Below, one piece after another: positions 55,891 through 64,000 of a stretch of 64,000 nt of DNA. Every line of letters begins with the position of its first letter. The stretch's first letter is position 1. This DNA is from Ophthalmolycus amberensis (lineage: Eukaryota > Chordata > Actinopteri > Perciformes > Zoarcidae): assembly GCA_024529925.1 (NCBI GenBank), contig JAFEUB010001128.1, positions 1 through 64,000 on the forward strand, in the 5' to 3' direction. Position numbers and translations under genes: made by a program. The notes under the pieces were generated by a model that searched no databases, was not told the DNA's origin, and saw only the letters and a program-made list of their open reading frames with translations.

Positions 55891-58514
55891 CTGGGAATAA
55901 AAGAGAGAACAAGAGAGAAATGGTTATCCCTTTATAATCAGCATCACCCACACATGTTCGATTCTCCCAGTAATGACCACCTTGTGTTTCGCACAACCTC
56001 GTGTCAAAGTGCTTCCACTCAGTGTCATGTGATCCGCTTCTTGAGCACATGTTACATGACGAGTCAGGCGGGATTACCAGCAGAGAAAAGTGGCCAACTG
56101 CCCTGGGGCCCCAGACCCTCAGGGGCCCTGAGGGCCAAAGGTTGTGTGTGTGGCAATTACTTTGTGGCAACTTGATGAATTGTAAATCAGTTTGAAACAC
56201 TGTAAAGAACTGGAACGGTAAATTCAGTGTCAAAATTCAGTTTTAATCTCTGTACTATTTTAAATCGTTTGTTTTTTGTTTTAATCTGTGTTTGATCTAA
56301 TTGCTGCATCAAACCTTTGGCACGGTAACATTGCAGTTTATGAGTGTTGGTTGGTTTCTGGGCCAAGTGGGTCACTCGGCCCTGAATGTAATCCACCAAG
56401 CCTGTATTCCAAAAAATGTGTACTACTGTTACCTAAATCCTTATAGGGAGACTGACGAGAAGCTTTGAGGCCTCCTTAATAAGGAAAGAAAAAAGAAATC
56501 CCAAAATGTCAGCATTTATCAGGTATTTTGTTTGTGAAAAGACCCATGCGGTCCCACACAGAGAAACAGCTCCATCACATAACCTCATTGACCTGGCCTC
56601 GCTATAAAGAGAGTGTTGGCAGCTGTGCGATGCTACACGAAGCATATTTGCTTTAAGTGCACGAGGAGCAGGGCTGTAGTGCTAGTGGCGGTTTGTCAAT
56701 GTTAAATTTATACCTGATCATCTGGTCGGAATATGTCTTGCCAAAAAAAACACTGCTGGCGATGATGCAACATATTGACAGGGTGCAAAAGATTGCTTTT
56801 CAAGCAAGCAACAAATGAATGACCTGTGAGCTCCACTTCTATTGATTTGACCGTAAAACGGGCTGCTGTGGAATGGATTACCGGTATTTGAACTCAACCT
56901 GCTTATTTTGGGCTGGAGTACTCCAAATTTGGGGCTTGGATTTGATTACAATGTCTGAAAGTTGGGAACATTTGAAAAAGGTGATGGAATGGGAAGATAA
57001 CCACTTGAGGGGGAAAAAAACGATTTGAACTATAAGTTGCTTAAAAAGAATCAAAGTGTGCTTTGAGTATTGATGTCTCCTGAAGATTCATAAAAAGCTC
57101 TTGCACTTCTGCAACTGCCAATACAAAAAAAAGGCTGCATTACAGAAAGAAGTGAACCTTATATGAGGGAACATCACCAATCAGGTCTTGGTTTGCTCCA
57201 ACCCTCAGGACTCAACCTCAGTTTTCAACAAATGTCTGTTCAGACCAACACTTTTCCCTGTCACTGCAATAGAGAGGGGAGATAAGTATGGGAAGTTGCA
57301 TAACTCTCTTTCCAAGTTGGAAAGGTCCCCCCAGCCCAAGGTTAATCCATCCCAGGTTTCCCTTGGACGCGCAAGGCATGCTGGGAGCTGACTTCCTGCT
57401 CTCATGGAAGCTTGTGTGGTGGAGGCTCGGCACCCACTGCTCTCTGTGACAGAGAAAACTCCGGCTACCGAACCGCAAGGCAACAATCTGGCTGCCAAGG
57501 CCACAAATAAGATAACGAGGTGTGTGTGCGAGATGTATGTGTGCGAGGGGGAGTGAGTGTGAGGGAATTTAAGGGAAAAGTCAAACTAATGGGGGGAAAA
57601 GTGGAGTAAGGCTTGGATGATGAGACGCGATCTGGATGCTGATCTAGAACACAAAGAAACTAGCCACGCTATGGTTCGCTGAGGGGGGAGGCTACAGAAA
57701 AAACAAAGCCCCCTCTCGTCGGGTTGCCTGATCCTGGGTCTTTTTCCTCGCACGAAAAACAGGTAACGGCGTGTAAAATGCGGCATTATCTCTAATTGCC
57801 GTCTCATATGTGCTGGCGTTGCGGTGGCCTTTTAAGCACCCCTACAAAAGACCTATTCCCCCATTCTCACAGCCACACCGTGAGGTAGATTTGAAAATAT
57901 TCACTCGTTTAAGCCGACGCGCATGAGAACGCAAGATATTGCTCTGCTAATAGGGTCTCCCAATGAATACTACAGATGCATGCAAACATCAAAACCATCT
58001 CAGAGCTATTTCCTGCAATTAATCTAATCTTGTTATTCACGTTGCCAATCCGAACTACGGCTATGAAGTTTCTCGCACACAGCGCTAGGTTAAAGTTACC
58101 CCTTGGAAAACAACATCTCTTCCATCAAACTCTCATGGCCTTCAATTGAAAAAATATTACCAGAGGACTTTGTACACTTGTTTAGCTGATGCCACTTTAG
58201 ATTTCTTTGCACGGCTTACGGTACAATAATGTTTGTTAAAGTAAATCTGGAGCTGAAAGGCATTTGGCCTGTAGGTGCGTTTTCCTAATTGCTCTTTAAA
58301 GACGGTAATTTTCATTCAAAACAGTGTTGCTAGGGGCCTGACAAACACGGCTTTCAGTGCAATCAACTCAAGACGAATTACATTTGACGGCAATAAAGTG
58401 CGCGGTGCGGCATTAAACCCCCTCTGCAACGGGCAAAGCCTTCGTGGGCCATTTCTTGGACACAGGGCGGCATTTAAACTGAAAAGGCCGGCATTTACAT
58501 CAATAGCTTGAAAC

Positions 58515-58517
<3 letters not shown>

Positions 58518-58564
<47 letters not shown>
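58518..58564. repeat. (AT)n microsatellite
   Basis: About 23 AT units. Confidence 0.95.
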
Positions 58565-58567
<3 letters not shown>

Positions 58568-58666
58568 AGGGATTACTAAAAAAAAAGTACTTTTCCTGGC
58601 TAGTTCAGGACTGGGCAGGAGATCTGTGAGCCAAAGAGTTTTACGCTCCCTATAACAGCGCTCACA

Positions 58667-58699
<33 letters not shown>

Positions 58700-61465
58700 A
58701 AGAAACCACAGGACAGAAACAAATTCAGCAACTGCACATGCAGACTGAGTTATAGGCATACAATGCAGATGTATTAGTCATCTTAGGACAACTTTGTGAT
58801 CAAACTAGCTCACATCACTTCACCCCTTTCCTTCCTTTATCCATGATTTTTTCATGAATTTCAAAACTGAGCCAAACAATCTAGAAACAGCCAAAGCTAA
58901 AACGAAATTTGTTTTCCCCAAGCGTTTATTGCAAATGATTCATTTTTACATTTTAATGAACCGACATCTTCCTATTCTACATCACAAAATAAGGCAGTAG
59001 CTAAATCGTGTCGTGATTAGCTAGCTAAAGGTAACTAGCTTAAAGTTAGCAGTAGCTGCTACCTTTAATCACATATTCAAATGTATTAAATTATACATTA
59101 ATCTATTAAATTTCAATATAAGTAGATGGACAGGCAACTGGCCAAACAGAGCTACTTTTAAGCATTCCATAAAGATGAATGGAAGAGTGCAGAATCTGTA
59201 TTTTTCAGGTATTCTTTTGGCTCTTTAGCAATGATTTTTAGGGGGAAATAATGAGTCTAGAAAGGCATACAATGAAGGCGTTGCAATATTTGTATCCGCT
59301 TCCATAGTTACTGCTCTCCGTCTTTCTAGGGCAGTTGTTTCCAAGCCCGTTTTGTGTCTTGTTCCTATGATGTTGTGTTGGAGCAAGTTGATAACATCTA
59401 TTAAGTCAAATTATCATGCTACACAAGGGATACACAAAACATTCCTCCTGAAATAAATAAGAAGAACAAGTTCTGGAGGTTTTTACAACAGGAGCCAAAT
59501 ACTTTCAGCTGATGCCTGATGCTTTCCAGTCACCGCTTTTAAACTGTAGCCTTATAAATCACCAGATTCTGGATATTGTCAGGATGCTGTACGCATGCTT
59601 ATACTGAATCCAGTTTGCTGATACCGTCCACTTCTATATTACTGAATACTTTCCAGTCAGACTGGTACCATCATTATCAATGTGTTTCAAGCTTCGGCTC
59701 CCCAAAATAACTGATGACACTTCATGAACTCACCGACACAACAATCTCAGATCATATTTCATAACCCAATCTCCATGCCGACAGCTAGAGGGCAACCAAT
59801 CCCCACATAAGCCCCTTCCCCCGGCATCTGATACCAGAGAGATGGTCTGTCATATCTACCCAAGAACTCCCATTTAGACTTTCCTCCGGGCAACACGCAC
59901 GCTGAACACTGAGCTTTCATCATCTCGTATTTACGATCGATGTAATCACTTAAACTGATTACCAGGGTTCACAGAGGAAACAGTTTAATTTGCCTGGAAA
60001 GGAATGATTAAGTCATCTCAATTGCTTTCAAAACCAAGAACAAATTCATAAATCTTAGAGCATGTAAAGATAATTTTGTCTTGGAAGGCGCAGCAGGTTT
60101 CAAATCATTTACTGTCGTTGTGTTGCGTCGTAACTGACACAGTGAGGATCAAATCAAAGGAGCATGGCTTTTATCAGGGAACTGTAATCCTTCTTTAGAC
60201 TTCTCTCTCCGCTCTGGCTGCATTTAGTATCACTACCCCAAGCCATGATTTCACCAATGTTTAGCTTTCCCTCATTGATACAATCTTCCCCTGCCAACTT
60301 GACATTTGTGTTTGAGTTTGAAATGACAATTAAATCAAACAAACAAACAGAATCAACCTCAAGAGCAAATCAAAATGTTTTGTGTTTCTGAATCAGAAGC
60401 AGAGCCTGCGGTGGGATGGCTGTTTACCGCTGTCAAAAATGACCTTTGTGGAATTCTTTGGTGCGTCCATGCCCGTGTGTGAGCGCGTTCTGGTGAATGA
60501 CATGCGTGCCCTTTATGCCCGTGCGTCACTGATTGCGAGCGTCCATATCACCTACGTTGAGCTTGAGAAACACTTAGCGTCATTTCCAATCTTTACGGCT
60601 GCCAAACCAGCGAGCAAAGAACTCCTCTTGCACGCACTGTGGCGGACGCTCCTCGCTAAAACCTCCCAAAGCCGGCCGGGATTCACCGCTTTTTCCTTTT
60701 TCCTCCTCATCATTCTTCTTCTTCTCCCCTTTCCCCTCTCCGTGTCCCTGCGATCGCTATTTGAGGCTCTCAGCAATAATGGAGATGACAGCATGGTGAA
60801 GGTCCAACTAAGAGTTCAGCGCTATTAGACGTATCATATTATTAGGCTCGCACTCCAGAATAATATCTCCTTGCGGAACGGCTATATGACTGCTTGTCCA
60901 ACTGATGCACTGAAAGATAATCAGTCAAATTCATATCCAGGGGGAACGAAGCCAAAACCAAAGCGCCCTTCAGCGGTGTCAAAGCTAATATCTTTATTTT
61001 GGAAAAGGGGACTAAACTGAAGAATATGCATAAGTGTACATGAGGGAAAGTCTGCATAATGCAACAGTGTCGTAGTCTCTGAAATATGGCTTTTACACAG
61101 GATTTCTCCGCTAAAGCAAAGAGACTTTTCCTCTATTTGCCAACCCCCGAGGCTACATGGGGTTATCGCTATGTTACCATAATCACAGAGGCCACGACCC
61201 GCTTCAAAAAAAGAGCAATGCAGCGACTGTCGGCACAGGCCAAGTGATTTCATACACTCACGGCTCCGGCTGCAGTGCAGGAATCGAAGGCCTAATCTTA
61301 TCTCCATCGCTTGCGGTTTGAGAGGAATCGATGGCTGACATCGAGAAGGCATTAAGACATACGGTAAATGGGATCCCACACTCTCCCCCTGCTCTCCCGT
61401 TACCCCGTCCCTCCACTCCACTCGACGCAGACGGTCAATTGATAACTTTTGTAGGACATGAGGGT

Positions 61466-61485
61466 GGGGGGGGGGGGGGGGGGGA
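61466..61485. repeat. Poly-G run
   Basis: Nineteen to twenty consecutive G residues; length is likely unreliable in assembly. Confidence 0.9.
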
Positions 61486-64000
61486 GTGGTTAAAAAAAGA
61501 AATCCAAACAATTTTGAAGAAGATTCGGGTGGACTTAGGGAAGGTAAAGCCGGGATTGTTTTTGGCGGCTCGTCTTTTTCATAAACAGGCCAAAGCGGAG
61601 GCCATTATTTGTGAGGGAAGGAGAGAACTACTGGCGCCAGTGAGATTTGATTTCAGTGGCAGAAATTGGATTAGCGGCCATTAAGGGCCTCCTCACACAT
61701 ACATTTATAATGCTGTGAAGGGGAAAGGATCTGTGGCAAGCCAGCGCTCTCTTTACTCACACACACACCGACAGCTCCTGCTGTCTGGGAAAAGGTTACG
61801 GACGCTGACATCGCCCTATGCCGCTACTGAACTTCAGTTGATTTGTTGGCAGGACACATGACCTCAAGTGACCAATAGTTCATTAAGGCGTAGGCCAGAG
61901 GCAGGCCACAACTTTTAATGGAGCTGTTGTCCGCCAGTAGGGAAAGGGTGCTGTAGGAGGCTGCTTTGATGTTTGGAACATTAGGAAAACATGAAACAAA
62001 TGAAAATAATGCACGAGTGTACAAAAAACAATAGAAGGAGGAAATGTGTAGCAATTACAGACAAAGAGAAAAAGAAAAGCGATGATATTTGGGAGGGAAA
62101 CTACTGGGAAATACTGCGGCAGAGACACAGACGTCAGATGTAGGAAAAAAGAAATCAGCCTTTTGACAGAGGACAATCATTTACAAGAAGCTCATCTTGC
62201 CAACCGGCTGACAAGAGGCTCTCTGCACAGCGTCACTTAGCCCTAACAAGGTTACTCTGGATCACACTCTTTCATTCACTCTTTCCCTGTGCACTCCCCC
62301 CCAAGCTCTGCTTACTATCACCGCGCTGCGAGGCGAGAATGATTTAAAACATACGCATTCCGATTTAAAAAGCCAATGTTGGGATGAGGTCGGTCATTAT
62401 TTCTCATCTATGGCCCCGCGGAGGATCCGCGCGGAGATTAAAAAAGCAGGTTAGCTCACCGCTCGGCTCTTTGATGCGTCGTTTCACTGACAGTAAGTTA
62501 AAGCGAAAACCCGACTCGGAGATTAACGTCTCCGAGCGGAGAAGTCCCGGCAAAGCATGCATGACTGACACGGTGATTAATACGCCTGATGGTCAGTGCG
62601 GACAGCGTGTTTTTTTCCCCCCCTCTGGAGAAGGTCGATCACACCAGCGAGAAGCTGTGAGGAGGGCCACAGAGCAGACGATGACCCCCGCACACACTAA
62701 AGATCTCCTCAGAGTTCAAAGTCGTGCTCTGTTGCATCTCACAATAACGGGAACCGTTCCCTTGAGCCGTTTGGTCTATCGCCTCTGGCTCCGGCCTTCA
62801 AAAGGTATCGCGTATCAAGTAGAAACAATTAGGCCAACTTCCAAAAACGCTCAAAAAGTTAGTAACTGACTTTCCAGAGCTATTTCGTCCACTACACCTT
62901 CACTTAAACACTAGTGCTGTGTTCCAGAAATGTCGGAAAGTTGGGAATGACTTATTCCTACTGTACTTGGAAAAATTAAATGGCATAATCCCTTCAGGTC
63001 AGGATTCCAAGTCGGAAACTTGGAGGCAGGATTTCTCAGGTTTCTCAGGCCCACTCTAATGCTGTCATGTCCACAGGGCACTGTACTCCTTAAATACCAA
63101 CTCCTGAAGTCGATATACAGCGTTGCACTCTAGGAATCTCTTTAAACATCTGTGTGGCAAACAGGTAAATTGAAAAATGCCAATCAATTAATCGTTACTC
63201 ATTGAAATTGCTTCACGTTACTCAGTCCGGCTCTGTCAGAAGTGCCGGTTAACAACTCCAAAGCCTTCTCAACCATGCATCACATCTTCTGAGGTATTTA
63301 TTGACGATCAACAGCTGGTTTAGCTCCCGTCCACTCAGTGAGGCTGCAGGGCTCACACACCCTCCAACTCTAAACAAAACCAAGGCTAACCGCAATGTGG
63401 GCAAGTGCTGCATTCACGCAATTTTGGCAGAATGCTAATTTGGTCGTGTGTATGCATTATTCCCGAGGTGGTTAGCCGTACTGCTGACCTAGACAAACCA
63501 GATAAATAGCCTAAATTACCTTCTTTTGTGGTGTTATGCATTTGTAGTAGTCCCTAACCAGGTGAAACCAGACACAAACAGTGTACGGCTCCGACACAAT
63601 AAGCTGCATAGTGTTAATATTGGATGTTTATTTACGTCTGTTAGCCGTGGTGCATTAACAGCCATTCTGCCGACCGTTTTGTGACATATTTTCTGTGTTA
63701 GATATTCCTGATATCTCAGACTCCGAATTACTAGTCGGAGGCTCGAGGATTCAGTCAGAGTTTTTTTTCCCACCTGGTTGCTCGCAATTACGATTCAACC
63801 AATAGGGCGTGAACGCAGCAAAGCTCAATGCTGACTCAAATAGCTGGACCAATTTATTGCTGTATTAAAAATATGTACACTTGAATAGATGTTTTACAAG
63901 TTGCTGGTGTTCAATTTTTATTTTATCATTAAATAACTATAGATTTTAATCTATGTTTTTATTCGTTTTGTTCGGTGAGAAAAACAACGTTGAAATCCAG

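Larger units (their letters stand above)
55891..64000. other. Gene-poor interval, possibly intronic, with candidate conserved non-coding DNA
   Basis: No further exon could be supported. Simple repeats are (AT)n at 58,518-58,564, (CA)n(TA)n at 58,667-58,700 and a G run at 61,466-61,485. Stretches such as 57,870-58,500, 59,930-60,080 and 61,540-61,690 are free of repeats and rich in TAAT/ATTA cores, typical of regulatory deserts round developmental genes. If the exon at 55,766 is real, this is its upstream intron. Confidence 0.35.

Noticed and set aside
60382..60828. 148-codon plus-strand frame
   Set aside because: No recognisable domain, no coding-like conservation cues, and the C-terminal half is low-complexity Leu/Phe from a CT-rich tract.
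62384..62869. 161-codon plus-strand frame
   Set aside because: Composition is random-like, with no domain or splice context; the GC-rich stretch makes a chance open frame likely.
1..64000. tRNA, rRNA or bacterial-type operon features
   Set aside because: None seen; the window has vertebrate gene structure and repeats throughout.

Overview
The window looks like nuclear DNA of a teleost fish, probably a spiny-rayed (percomorph) species. The signs are three-exon hepcidin genes with teleost-type precursors, hAT transposon debris, fish MITE-like repeats, many CA/AT microsatellites and long gene-poor flanks. Species cannot be fixed from the sequence.

Layout. Positions 1-2,340 hold an internally deleted hAT transposon relic and a short hAT-like non-autonomous element. 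Positions 2,340-14,100 are gene-poor with microsatellites and scattered repeats. Positions 14,100-46,600 are the core: a hepcidin (antimicrobial peptide / iron hormone) array with nine three-exon copies, eight of them with intact reading frames, bracketed by two broken copies. Positions 46,600-64,000 are again gene-poor. They contain one plausible 3'-terminal coding exon on the minus strand (55,766-55,890) and sequence that reads like conserved non-coding DNA.

The nine copies share exon 1 (signal peptide) almost perfectly but carry three kinds of exon 3, which encodes the mature peptide. (1) Four copies (18,440, 22,089, 28,287, 37,023; all minus strand) encode a canonical 8-cysteine hepcidin of 22 residues. 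(2) Two copies (15,762 and 25,620; plus strand) encode a 25-residue peptide with only four cysteines, spaced C-x3-C-x9-C-x3-C. (3) Three copies (32,467, 41,009 minus; 44,623 plus) have an exon 3 built from short Cys-Ser repeats. One gives 25 residues with eight cysteines in a non-hepcidin spacing, one is 24 nt shorter with five cysteines, and one is broken by a 1-nt insertion.

The array grew by repeated direct and inverted duplication. About 3.9 kb (15.59-19.50 kb) recurs at 25.45-29.35 kb. About 1.75 kb recurs at 17.79 and 21.44 kb. About 7.3 kb (27.30-34.74 kb) recurs at 36.04-43.31 kb. The 3-kb divergent promoter region between the copies at 22.6 and 25.6 kb recurs inverted between those at 41.5 and 44.6 kb. 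Two promoter types exist. One carries a kappaB/STAT-like composite about 85 bp upstream of the TATA box. The other lacks it and, in three of four copies, has a different STAT-like site. Promoter type and exon 3 type are reassorted among copies, so the locus combines expression programmes with peptide types. A 1.9-kb piece of an unrelated coiled-coil gene is trapped between two of the copies.
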